Shown here one piece after another: positions 17,367 to 25,752 of a stretch of DNA of 48,838 bases (its first letter is position 1; each line of letters starts with the position of its first letter). The notes under the pieces were generated by a model. That model was given only the letters and a program-made list of their open reading frames with translations. It made no database searches and was not told the DNA's origin. The position numbers were made by a program, and so were the translations under genes. Source of the stretch: Planctomycetia bacterium (GTDB lineage: Bacteria; Planctomycetota; Planctomycetia; Pirellulales; Thermoguttaceae); assembly GCA_030537455.1 (NCBI GenBank), contig JAUNMR010000008.1, positions 77,667 to 126,504 of the forward strand, given 5' to 3'.

Positions 17367-17493
17367 GCTCTGTAAAATCCTAAGTTAAGTGGAAGGATAT
17401 TAACGTCAGGATTAATTATACCGGGAAAAGCGGTGAAAGACAAGACAATCATAACAGAGAAGGTTACGCGCGTGATTCACTTGACGCAGAAGA

Positions 17494-17521
17494 TTGTCAA
17501 ATCCGCCGGTTATGGTATTAT
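17494..17521 (+). promoter_or_regulatory. Promoter of bcp
   Basis: TTGTCA, a 16-base spacer and TATTAT, about 50 bases before the bcp start codon. Confidence 0.55.
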
Positions 17522-17569
17522 GAGAGGAAATCCGTAAGACGTCACAACTGTAATAAGGAGTATTGGACT

Positions 17570-18028
17570 ATGTTAGAAGTCGGTACAAAAGCGCCTGAAT
17601 TCACTCTGCGTGATCAAGACGACCAGCCTCGATCCCTCGCCGATTATCGCGGTCACAAGGTCATTCTGTATTTCTATCCCAAGGACATGACGACCGGCTG
17701 TACGCAACAGGCATGTGAATTTGCCAGATTATACCCGGAAATAAGCCAGAAGAACGCCGTTGTATTGGGCGTAAGCAAGGATTCGGTCGCCTCCCACAAG
17801 AAGTTCGCGCAAAAGAATCAGCTCCCCTTCACTCTTCTCGCCGATCCTAACCTCACGGTTTTACAAGCGTACGACGTTTGGGCGGAAAAGAAAAACTACG
17901 GCAAAGTCACAATGGGCGTCGTACGTACGACATACCTGATCGACGAAAATGGCACGATCATTGAAGCGCTCGGCAAAGTTAAAGCAGCCGCCAATCCAAC
18001 CCAAATGCTTGAGATCTTGAATACGTAA
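17570..18028 (+). CDS. bcp: Thioredoxin-dependent thiol peroxidase (Bcp/PrxQ)
   Basis: A 152-aa peroxiredoxin of the PrxQ/BCP class, which reduces peroxides with thioredoxin as donor. The peroxidatic Cys is in YPKDMTTGCT (residue 44). The resolving Cys lies five residues later (Cys49, QQACEF), the spacing of the atypical two-Cys subtype. GVSKDSVASHKKFAQK and YGKVTMGVVRTTYLID complete the family pattern. ATG 17570 has AAGGAG upstream. It is monocistronic, with its own promoter and a weak terminator. Confidence 0.96.
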   Translation: MLEVGTKAPEFTLRDQDDQPRSLADYRGHKVILYFYPKDMTTGCTQQACEFARLYPEISQKNAVVLGVSKDSVASHKKFAQKNQLPFTLLADPNLTVLQAYDVWAEKKNYGKVTMGVVRTTYLIDENGTIIEALGKVKAAANPTQMLEILNT

Positions 18029-18107
18029 CGATTACGCGAACAGACACAAAGAGTAAACGGTTCCCATAAAACTCAAAACACGCCTCAATACAAGTAGATA
18101 GACATAG

Positions 18108-18142
18108 AAGAGCGTCGAATCAAATCATTTGGCGCTCTTATT
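18108..18142 (+). terminator. Weak terminator after bcp
   Basis: AAGAGCG and CGCTCTT form a 7-bp stem with an 18-base loop, followed by ATTAA. The T-tract is poor, so efficiency is doubtful. Confidence 0.4.
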
Positions 18143-18147
18143 AACAT

Positions 18148-18182
18148 AAAAAAAGCGTTGATTCCAAAAATGAAACCAACGC
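18148..18182 (-). terminator. Terminator after tRNA-Met
   Basis: On the minus strand GCGTTGGTTTC and GGAATCAACGC form a stem with one mismatch region, followed by seven T residues, immediately after the tRNA 3' end. Confidence 0.75.
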
Positions 18183-18185
18183 AAG

Positions 18186-18259
18186 TGGCTGAAACTGGAC
18201 TCGAACCTGTGACCTACGGCTTATGAAGCCGTCGCTCTAACCGACTGAGCTATTCAGCC
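18186..18259 (-). tRNA. tRNA-Met (CAT), probably elongator
   Basis: A 74-nt cloverleaf on the minus strand. Acceptor GGCTGAA pairs with TTTCAGCC, anticodon arm ACGGC-TTCATAA-GCCGT gives CAT, and the T-arm is CAGGTTCGAGTCC-type. The acceptor pairs normally at position 1-72, unlike initiator tRNA, and the body resembles elongator tRNA-Met. A lysidine-modified tRNA-Ile cannot be fully excluded. CCA is not encoded. Confidence 0.92.
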
Positions 18260-18427
18260 TCAACAATCGCTCCAATGGAGCAATTTAGTACCAATATGAT
18301 AACGTCGAACACCCTTTTGTAAAGATACTTTTTTAACTTTTTTACCTTTTTCTTTCTGCGTCCCCACTTAGTCGCTCCTTCACGTCTGAAACCGAACCGG
18401 TTTGAAACAACGATCATCTGTAATTCA

Positions 18428-19453
18428 TTACAACTTCTCTTTAAGCTGGATCGCCGACTGTCCGTGACTAATGCCGGGCTTGCCACGATAGAATGGAACG
18501 CCGTCCGCCTCGATCGTAAAGAGTTCCTGAGCGTCTATTTCAGTGTACAAAACGTCGCCCGGCTTGAGACTACGCCAACGTTGCGTGGGAATAACGCCGG
18601 TCGCCACTTTTACGATTAACTCTGCGAAATCGTCTCGTGACTCGACTCGCGTCCCCATCTTGCGTCTCACGCCAGGCGCTACTTCTGGTTCTGGCGTCGA
18701 CCCGTCTGTAAGATCTGCCGAGGTTCCTAAATGGAGTAAGCAATGGGGCGTGTCAAGCAAGTCCTTCGCAACAAAAGCCATCGCCCAGGAGAACTCATGT
18801 TCGCCAATAACAACGGTCGATTCTTCCCAATATAACCGTTCCTTATCACAAAGTTTGGCGAGTCCTGCGGCAAGGTCGCGTCCGTAATCAACAATGACGT
18901 CCTCAGAATCGGCGCTTTCCGCACGTGCGGGACACAATTGCAAAAGACGCCCCTGGTACGCTAAGAGGAGCTCATACTCCAAAGAGGTCAGCGCAGCGTC
19001 GCTTAGACGCTCCAGATAGTTCGATAGCGTCAATAATTCAGCAGGGGAGTAGCCCAGCAAGGCGTCTAACAGGACGCGAAGGGTCGCGGGTGGCGCTAGA
19101 AGAACAAAGCGGAAGGCGTCGCCGCTTCGACAAGCGATATACTCTGTTCCTCCAGCGTCGGAAAAGATTGACGTCATGCGCTGAATCAGGGTTTTAGAAG
19201 TTCCCACGCCGATGTGAGGAAAAACGACGTCCACATGACGCTCGCACAAAATAGTCGTCAAGATCTGTCGCTGTAAGGGAGCGGCGTTAACAAACCATCG
19301 TTTTGTAGCGTCAGTCGCGATGTTTTCCGGCAATGTCCGATTGGAAAGTCGCTTTTTAAGGTACGGCGAAAGTAGCGTACGATTGGGAAACTCCTCGCCG
19401 GTAGAACACGCTTCGGCATTTTGTGTTCGTACTTTCGCGCTATGTGTCGACAT
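18428..19453 (-). CDS. FliM/SctQ-like SpoA-domain protein
   Basis: A 341-aa protein whose last 65 residues form a SpoA (FliN/FliM C-terminal) domain: VKVATGVIPTQRWRSLKPGDVLYTEIDAQ, then a final beta pair with FYRGKPGISHG and AIQLKEKL. The middle part (FRFVLLAPPATLRVLLDALLG, then an LSNYLERLSDAAL helix) resembles the FliM CheC-like middle domain. These proteins build the C-ring of flagella or type III secretion sorting platforms. No other flagellar or secretion gene is nearby, and the FliM N-terminal CheY-binding motif is not evident. ATG 19453 has GAGGAA upstream. A divergent role cannot be excluded. Confidence 0.72.
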   Translation of the reverse strand: MSTHSAKVRTQNAEACSTGEEFPNRTLLSPYLKKRLSNRTLPENIATDATKRWFVNAAPLQRQILTTILCERHVDVVFPHIGVGTSKTLIQRMTSIFSDAGGTEYIACRSGDAFRFVLLAPPATLRVLLDALLGYSPAELLTLSNYLERLSDAALTSLEYELLLAYQGRLLQLCPARAESADSEDVIVDYGRDLAAGLAKLCDKERLYWEESTVVIGEHEFSWAMAFVAKDLLDTPHCLLHLGTSADLTDGSTPEPEVAPGVRRKMGTRVESRDDFAELIVKVATGVIPTQRWRSLKPGDVLYTEIDAQELFTIEADGVPFYRGKPGISHGQSAIQLKEKL

Positions 19454-19628
19454 TCGACCAATTCCTCAATTCGTATGCAATTAACGATTTGTGCAATGAG
19501 TAGACGACGACGCCCCAGTTGCGCACACCGACGCGGAAAGGATACAGAATCCACGCCACATTATCAAGCCCAGCGTTTGTGTGGATTGAACGACGCCCTT
19601 ATCAAGCGACCTAAAGTCACACAAACGA

Positions 19629-19657
19629 TTGACAAAACTCTATAAAAATGATACCAT
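19629..19657 (+). promoter_or_regulatory. Promoter of the 19772 gene
   Basis: A perfect TTGACA, a 17-base spacer and TACCAT, leaving a leader of roughly 110 bases before the start codon at 19772. Confidence 0.6.
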
Positions 19658-19771
19658 CGTTAAAAACATGCGTTGGCGCTATACGCTAAACTAACGAAAA
19701 ACTTTGCAACCTCCCTTAACAGACAGTTAACATACATAAAATAACGCAACGCTAAAGGAGCCTGTTCTCTC

Positions 19772-21499
19772 ATGCTAAAACGAATCAAAGAAACAGTCGT
19801 ACGAACACGACGTCTCACCTGCCTCTTTGGCATTGGCGTCGTTTGTATGTTACTTGGCGTACGCGCCGTCAATGCGGCCGACACTAAGTCGGAAAATTGC
19901 GACATTTACGCGACAGCAACCGTTGCAAGCGTCGACGATCTGTGGCGCGCGCTCGATCGTATCGCCGACGAAATGAAATATTCCGAGGTGACGCAAGTAG
20001 CGCGTGCGGCGCTAAAGCTCCGTGGCGCCAACGTTACATTTGCACAGAATCGACCGTTTGGTCTGGTCGTGGCGTCTAATGGCGATAATGTCTTTACATT
20101 TGGTCACCTGCCCTTGCCGGAGGATGAAAAGGGCGCGGATTCCGCGACCGTGTTTACTCAAGCGCTCTTTGACCAAATGAACGACAAGTTCGATTTAGAC
20201 GTCGAACTTCTTCCCTTGGGCAATACGTTGTGTATTGTCAATCCTAAATGCGCCGATCTTATTCCCGCCAACGTCGCCGACGACCTACAGACCTTAACTT
20301 TTTCGAACGCCGAAGATATTAAGTTCATCGAGGTGAAGGTCAACGTCGAGAAAATACCCGCGGAATTTATCGAAGCGGCTTTTGCCTCTTTGCGCAACGC
20401 CATTGCCGAGCGTGCGGCGGCTAATTCCCAAATCGTTCCGGAGGAACTCAATGATACGCTCAAAATCTATTCTGAGCTTATCGACTCCATTGCTCAGTGT
20501 ACGTGGTCGATCACGCTTGACCAAGAGAATAATTTAGTCTCTACTTTCACGCTCGCTTGTAAACCAGACAGCGTTCTTTTGGGACAATTAGAAGCGTCGT
20601 CGAAAATGACCTCGCGCTGGACGTCGCTTCTGCAAACGCCGAACTCGATCTTCTCATCAGTACGCGCCGGCGTCGTCACTGGCTTGGACGCCGCCACACA
20701 ATCAAACACAATCAATGACGTCACGGACAATCAGCTCTTTCTAATGCAGTCGATCCTTGACAATCCCGACGATTTTGCAGTAGCGCAGGATCTGCTGGAA
20801 GCGTTTAGAAAGGTCGCGCTCGCTAATCTTAGTGTAAACGAATTCGACACAGGCTTCGTCGTGGCGGCCGAGCCCTTTGTAATCGAACTTGGCATAGACG
20901 TCAAAGAAATGGTTCGCCTAAAGGAGGCAGCGCAAAAAATTTGGGAACGATTCTGCGAAAGTCAGCCCGACGCCAAAGATATGCTCAAATTTGACGCACA
21001 GGCATACGCCGACTTCCAAATCACGACTTTCGACATGCCCCTGAACGAGCTGGACAATGTGAAATTCGCATATTTACGAGACAAAACCCTCGCCGTCCGC
21101 TTCGGGTTAAACGACGACGCCGTACTGATCGTCGCAGGTCTGGATCCTACCTTCTGTGACGCCGAGTTCAAACGAATTGCAGAAGCTAGCGGTACAAAAG
21201 AACCGTATCCGACCATTTCCTCTGTCAACCTCGCGCCATTAGGAATGCTCTTACGTTCCCTATTGTGTGAGGAGGAAAGCGTTAATCCTAACGCGCTCAA
21301 GTCCCTGGAAGCCTTAGAGAAGGCGCAAAACGCAAAATTTGTCTTCTCGCAAGAACTGGTCGACTCCAGTCTCGTCTGCAAGGCGACAATTACAAATGAC
21401 GTCTTCAAACTCATCGGAGACGTCATTCGCATCAACCTTGAAAAACAAGTGAAAGACGCCGGCGAGGATCTCGACGACCTCTTCGATGACGAGGAATGA
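19772..21499 (+). CDS. Unknown exported protein
   Basis: A 575-aa protein I cannot assign to a family. The N-terminus has a signal peptide: basic start (KRIKETVVRTRR), hydrophobic core (FGIGVVCMLLGVRAV), cleavage likely after NAA. The mature chain mixes beta and helical segments, is acidic, has few Cys, and ends in DLDDLFDDEE. Two regions with similar flow (about 30-190 and 300-520, each with an F/D-rich strand followed by LPLG or LGM) hint at an internal duplication, which I cannot prove by eye. ATG 19772 has AAGGAG. The gene has its own promoter and a perfect terminator, so it is probably monocistronic. Confidence 0.8.
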   Translation: MLKRIKETVVRTRRLTCLFGIGVVCMLLGVRAVNAADTKSENCDIYATATVASVDDLWRALDRIADEMKYSEVTQVARAALKLRGANVTFAQNRPFGLVVASNGDNVFTFGHLPLPEDEKGADSATVFTQALFDQMNDKFDLDVELLPLGNTLCIVNPKCADLIPANVADDLQTLTFSNAEDIKFIEVKVNVEKIPAEFIEAAFASLRNAIAERAAANSQIVPEELNDTLKIYSELIDSIAQCTWSITLDQENNLVSTFTLACKPDSVLLGQLEASSKMTSRWTSLLQTPNSIFSSVRAGVVTGLDAATQSNTINDVTDNQLFLMQSILDNPDDFAVAQDLLEAFRKVALANLSVNEFDTGFVVAAEPFVIELGIDVKEMVRLKEAAQKIWERFCESQPDAKDMLKFDAQAYADFQITTFDMPLNELDNVKFAYLRDKTLAVRFGLNDDAVLIVAGLDPTFCDAEFKRIAEASGTKEPYPTISSVNLAPLGMLLRSLLCEEESVNPNALKSLEALEKAQNAKFVFSQELVDSSLVCKATITNDVFKLIGDVIRINLEKQVKDAGEDLDDLFDDEE

Positions 21500-21619
21500 C
21501 AGGACTTGGAAAAGAGTATTTCAGTTAGCTAAACTTGACTTTTCCGACTCGTGATAAACTCTGAGTCAAAAGAATAGGCGTCACGGTTATTAGCTCGTGG
21601 CGCCGCTGTTAAACACGAA

Positions 21620-21656
21620 AAAGGCGATCTGTTGCGGCACAGATCGCCTTTCTTTT
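21620..21656. terminator. Bidirectional terminator between convergent genes
   Basis: AAAGGCGATCTGT and ACAGATCGCCTTT form a perfect 13-bp stem with a 6-base loop. It is followed by CTTTT on the plus strand and TTC on the minus strand. It serves the 19772-21499 gene and probably also the convergent lipoprotein gene. Confidence 0.92.
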
Positions 21657-21756
21657 AGTACAAATGACTTCTGAACCAGCTCATGGCAACGCGTGGTTAA
21701 ACTTGATACGTTCGTTACGTTCAGAAGGCACGTCTTAAATCACAGAGCGATTACAA

Positions 21757-22227
21757 TTATTTCGCGGGTTCATGAACAGGCGCGCCAACCTCATAGGTCT
21801 CTTTGACCCTCGATTTACCAATGGTAATTTCCAGATCTGTGGTCGCTTCGTTACGATATTTCGCGTCGATAACGTGGAAATCCTGACCAAGCGAGCCGGT
21901 TTCACCGTATTCTTCCGATTCAGAAGCGCCCTCGGTGACAAGCTTCGAAACCAGAACCTTCGCTGTGCCTTGTTGAGCGCCAGCTTGACCATAGGTCATC
22001 ATAACGGCAACGCCCTTGGCGTCGGTGGTACCACTGGTGCTATACTTTACGTCTGTGGCGTAGACAAAAGAAACTGTCGCGCCATCTACCGGCGCTCCGT
22101 CTTGTGTAATTGTGATTTCACAAGGCGACATATCGTCGGGCAGATCGGCAGGTCTATCTTTTTTACCGCAACCAACGCAAAGGAGCGTTGCGCACAGAAG
22201 CATGAGAATGATTCGATAGTTTTTCAT
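21757..22227 (-). CDS. Small lipoprotein with transthyretin-like (CarboxypepD_reg) domain
   Basis: A 156-aa lipoprotein. The lipobox LLCVGC (Cys about residue 20) follows a basic and hydrophobic leader. The remaining sequence matches the pattern of small planctomycete lipoproteins that sit beside DUF1559 genes: PCEITITQDGAPVDGATVSFV, then a GTTDAKGVAVMMTYGQAGAQQGTAKVLV stretch typical of a transthyretin/carboxypeptidase regulatory beta sandwich. Function unknown. ATG 22227 has GAAAGA upstream. It lies downstream of the DUF1559 gene on the same strand, but a terminator between them suggests separate transcripts. Confidence 0.8.
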   Translation of the reverse strand: MKNYRIILMLLCATLLCVGCGKKDRPADLPDDMSPCEITITQDGAPVDGATVSFVYATDVKYSTSGTTDAKGVAVMMTYGQAGAQQGTAKVLVSKLVTEGASESEEYGETGSLGQDFHVIDAKYRNEATTDLEITIGKSRVKETYEVGAPVHEPAK

Positions 22228-22460
22228 GTATTATAGTCTTTCTATTTCATAACGACAAATGGAAGCAACCATTGTGTTAAAAAAAGTTCCGAATGTCTTA
22301 GGAGGGATTCAGCGAAGCGCTCACGAAAACCGTTCAAGCCAGCCTAAACGTGGCGACTGTGCTCCTCGACGAAGCGTTCACGACGTCTGCCGCGTATTGT
22401 GCGAATATGTGCATAACCATCGTCATCTATCGATATTAATAATTAGACACACGGGTTCGA

Positions 22461-22499
22461 TATAAAATACGCGGCAAAGAACGGTGTTGCTTTGCCGCG
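22461..22499 (-). terminator. Terminator after DUF1559 gene
   Basis: On the minus strand CGCGGCAAAG and CTTTGCCGCG form a perfect 10-bp stem, followed by TATTTTATA. The remaining 230 bases between this hairpin and the lipoprotein start hold nothing I recognise. Confidence 0.75.
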
Positions 22500-22558
22500 A
22501 TTTTCATGTCATGAACTCGTGACGACGTCTTGACGCCTGCCACAAGTTACGCAAGTCA

Positions 22559-23731
22559 TTAGAGGGAGCTGATCGTTTCACCGCCATTGGGAGAACCCAA
22601 CGCGCCCCAGACGCCTAACGGACTCTCGCCAGTTAGATAAATACCGGTTTTGATATCCGCCAAACCGTTGGTATCAACGGTGTCAGAGATGAAGCGAACG
22701 GAACCGTCGAGCATAACGGCATTGACGCCGCCGCTGTGGTAACTGGTCGGGGCGAGCATTTCGACTTGACCTTGCTCCCGATTATATTTCAAGCAAGAGG
22801 GAGCATTCGGCGGCATGACGGTATTGAACCCAATGAGCAGTGGTAGACCGTCGAGCCAGTTGCCACAACGAGGATGCTGGACAACTTTGGTGGAGTCGAT
22901 ATATTCGGTCGGTTTCGTACTACTCTTTTGGTTCATGCACAAACTCGGTTTAGAGACCCAGGTGCCAACGTCAAAATCGGCGTAGAAGTACACAGAACCG
23001 CGAATTTTAACGCCAGTGTAATTGTCAGCGCAGCATTCACTAGCAACAATCGTATTACTCGTACCGTCGGTGCAGAACGAAAGATTGTTTTGATTATACC
23101 AGTGGAAGAGGGAGCGACGAGAGCAGTCGCCAGGACCACTACCGTCGGTCTTACTAACGCGCTTGGTGCCATTATTACCGTCGGACGCGGTCGTGTAAGC
23201 GCTGTCGTTGGTACTATCGAGGCGGGCAATACAGTCCGCCAGGGAGAAAACGTAATTCGTAGGACGACCGTCATGGTTGTGAGCGCCGCCCAATTTGACG
23301 AGCTCGCCATTATAAGAGTCCGACGGGCAAAGGAACGCGGCGACTTTCGTGGTACGGATTTCCCAGGCTTGGGAACCATCGGCAGAAGGAAGCCACGGTT
23401 GCGTCAAAGCGGCGGTACCGTCGATCGCGTCACGCAACGACTGCTGTTCAATAAAAGGAAGCAACTGGTAGAAGACGCCAAAACGATTAGACTTAACGCC
23501 AGAGCCAAATGCGAACTGAGAAGGAAGGTAGTTGTGAACGTCGTGGTGATTATGCAGAGCAAGACCAATCTGCTTGAGATTGTTCGTGCATTGCATACGA
23601 CGAGCGGCCTCACGTGCAGCCTGAACGGCCGGCAAAAGAAGACCAATGAGGATACCGATAATGGCAATTACGACGAGCAATTCGACGAGGGTGAAACCCT
23701 TAGAAGAATTGCGGTTTAAATGGGTTGACAT
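22559..23731 (-). CDS. DUF1559 protein with prepilin-type N-terminus
   Basis: A 390-aa member of the large planctomycete DUF1559 (SBP_bac_10) family. The N-terminus is a type IV prepilin-like signal: a basic stretch, [27 protein letters not shown], with prepilin peptidase cleavage expected between G and [25 protein letters not shown] then leads into the DUF1559 domain. The usual end motif [20 protein letters not shown] is present. Start ATG 23731 is set by GAGG upstream. These proteins are probably assembled into or displayed on a pilus-like surface structure; their exact function is unknown. Confidence 0.96.
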   Translation of the reverse strand: MSTHLNRNSSKGFTLVELLVVIAIIGILIGLLLPAVQAAREAARRMQCTNNLKQIGLALHNHHDVHNYLPSQFAFGSGVKSNRFGVFYQLLPFIEQQSLRDAIDGTAALTQPWLPSADGSQAWEIRTTKVAAFLCPSDSYNGELVKLGGAHNHDGRPTNYVFSLADCIARLDSTNDSAYTTASDGNNGTKRVSKTDGSGPGDCSRRSLFHWYNQNNLSFCTDGTSNTIVASECCADNYTGVKIRGSVYFYADFDVGTWVSKPSLCMNQKSSTKPTEYIDSTKVVQHPRCGNWLDGLPLLIGFNTVMPPNAPSCLKYNREQGQVEMLAPTSYHSGGVNAVMLDGSVRFISDTVDTNGLADIKTGIYLTGESPLGVWGALGSPNGGETISSL

Positions 23732-23794
23732 ATGAACCTCGGTACGACGATGGGGGAATGGTACTATCAATTAATAACGACGGTTGACCGAAAA

Positions 23795-23823
23795 AATATG
23801 GGCAAACCAATATCCACGGTCAA
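23795..23823 (-). promoter_or_regulatory. Promoter of DUF1559 gene
   Basis: On the minus strand TTGACC, a 17-base spacer and CATATT, about 65 bases before the start codon. Confidence 0.55.
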
Positions 23824-24468
23824 GCGAATAATTTGGACATTGCAACACAACTGTTTCTCTCCAACTTGCGACAAAACGCCTTGGGCAAGCGAATCACATG
23901 TGCCACAATGTATACTTTTTGGCAATTTGCGTTCTAGTTTCGCCTATTTCTCTATTCTAATCTCTCGTCTCAAAAAAACAAGCAAATAGCGCCAATTTCT
24001 TGGTCTTTTCGCTCATTTCTTAGCATAAAAAGCACGCCAATCATGACGCCAAAAAGTATGAATAACCGTAAACACGCCATGCTATTCGCCCACAATTATA
24101 CAGCAAAGAGAGCGAATGCAAATATCATGTAATTACATTTATTGATGACATACTCAACGGCGCCGTATGGTCGCATTGTCATTACGACCGGCTCGACGCC
24201 AAAGGCGTCTTTGACAATGCTGGCATTACATCGGGTCGTAGGAAAGACGTCCTCGTTTCGAGCAGTGTTGCGAACGTCACGAGACGCTAACCGCTCAAAT
24301 CGGCAGAAGAGCAAAATATCAGCGCCACTGCCATTCTACATATAGACGCTGTCTTTCAACGCCACAAAGGAACAATCCTATGTCGTTTAGACGCCAAAAG
24401 GAACTTATCGTTTCGCCAAAAATGGGTCGACAGTGGCAATTTCGTTAAAAAAACGAAAGAACTCTCGC
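23824..24468. other. Intergenic region with no supported gene
   Basis: About 640 bases with short overlapping frames on both strands (longest about 70 codons, around 24096-24345). None has a good ribosome binding site or recognisable motif. A small AT-only hairpin (TTTCGTT/AACGAAA near 24441-24460) lies just downstream of dapF. I see nothing else. Confidence 0.5.
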
Positions 24469-25410
24469 TCAATGCTCTATTTCGGGTCGACGGTTTTTAA
24501 AGAACTCGTCGGTCAATTCACCACTGAAAGATTCTACTGCCGGACCGGTCATAAAGACGTGGTTATTCTCCGCATTCCATTCGATTTCTAGTTCGCCGCC
24601 GAGAAGACTCAGACGAACCTTACGACCAGTACGACCGGTTAACGCGCTAGCAACCGCTGTGGCGCTCGCGCCGGTGCCACAAGCAAGAGTCTCGCCCGTG
24701 CCGCGTTCCCAGACGCGCATACGTAGATGAGAATCGCTCAAACGTTCGATGAATTCCACATTAATCTTACGAGGAAAATTCTCGAGAGAACGTTCAATGA
24801 TCGGACCGCAACCGAGCACAAGATCGTCGGTAATTTTATCAACAAAGATAACGCAATGGGGATTGCCCATTGACACACACGTCAGTTGTGAATTAAGGAA
24901 ACTCGCCAATTCCGCAGAACCTGCGCCAAGGAGCTTAGTAAAGTCTAAGCCAAGGGATTCGACCGGCAAGTCGGCAACCGGCGCTTCTTCTGGTCCGTTC
25001 GCGCGCAAATTCGTAGGGACGTCAGCCGGCGTAAGGATCGGCTCGCCCATGTCGACACGAACGCGAGTAACACGCTCGCCCTCATACTCACAGTTGACAG
25101 TAAGCAGACGAGAACCAGAGGTAATCTTCAAATGCGTCGGACGAGAAAGATTACGTTCCGCGACGTATTTCGCAACACAGCGCAACGCATTACCGCACAT
25201 TTCACTTTCCGAACCGTCGGAATTAAACATACGCATCTGAACGTCGGCAATATCAGAAGGACAGATCAGTACCAAACCGTCGCTACCGACGCCAAAATGG
25301 CGGTCGGAAACCATAGGAGCGAGTTGCTCGGGAGGAACCGGTAGTTTTTCGCGGAAAAGATCGATGTAAACATAATCGTTTCCCGCGCCGTGCATCTTTG
25401 TAAAGCGCAT
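24469..25410 (-). CDS. dapF: Diaminopimelate epimerase
   Basis: A 313-aa DapF, which converts LL- to meso-diaminopimelate in lysine and peptidoglycan synthesis. The start [12 protein letters not shown] is diagnostic. The two catalytic Cys sit in [10 protein letters not shown] (Cys72) and [10 protein letters not shown]. It is slightly longer than the usual 270-285 aa because of an insert around residues 130-160. ATG 25410 has TAAGGAG upstream. Its presence suggests a DAP-type lysine/peptidoglycan pathway, which is debated in Planctomycetota. Confidence 0.97.
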   Translation of the reverse strand: MRFTKMHGAGNDYVYIDLFREKLPVPPEQLAPMVSDRHFGVGSDGLVLICPSDIADVQMRMFNSDGSESEMCGNALRCVAKYVAERNLSRPTHLKITSGSRLLTVNCEYEGERVTRVRVDMGEPILTPADVPTNLRANGPEEAPVADLPVESLGLDFTKLLGAGSAELASFLNSQLTCVSMGNPHCVIFVDKITDDLVLGCGPIIERSLENFPRKINVEFIERLSDSHLRMRVWERGTGETLACGTGASATAVASALTGRTGRKVRLSLLGGELEIEWNAENNHVFMTGPAVESFSGELTDEFFKNRRPEIEH

Positions 25411-25662
25411 TTCAATCGCTCCTTATCATTACTTGTTTTAGCGTTTGTTTTAACGACTAAAACGTGTGTCAAGCGACAAGCCGCCATTAACCGTTTTCAC
25501 CATACATTCCAGCAATCTGGATTGTATATCGACTTACATAGTCGTCCAGGGGGGCGTAACAGTACAAATCGCGTTTTTTAACTAACACTGTCGTTACATG
25601 TACGTCGAATTATTTTCTATAACTCTTGCAGGGGGATTGCAAACAAGCTCTGTTTTTAGCGC

Positions 25663-25691
25663 TTGAAGGAAACGACGTTTCGCGTTAAAAT
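25663..25691 (+). promoter_or_regulatory. Promoter of EF-G gene
   Basis: TTGAAG, a 17-base spacer and TAAAAT, leaving a leader of about 55 bases. The rest of the 340-base dapF/EF-G divergent region has no other feature I can support. Confidence 0.5.
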
Positions 25692-25752
25692 GACCACGAC
25701 CTCGTTTTGTGATAACGTCGTCGTCACACTCTAAATATGAAGGAATGCCGTT

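Noticed and set aside
24096..24345. Overlapping 67-72 codon frames on both strands
   Set aside because: No ribosome binding site, no recognisable motif and no clear coding bias on either strand.
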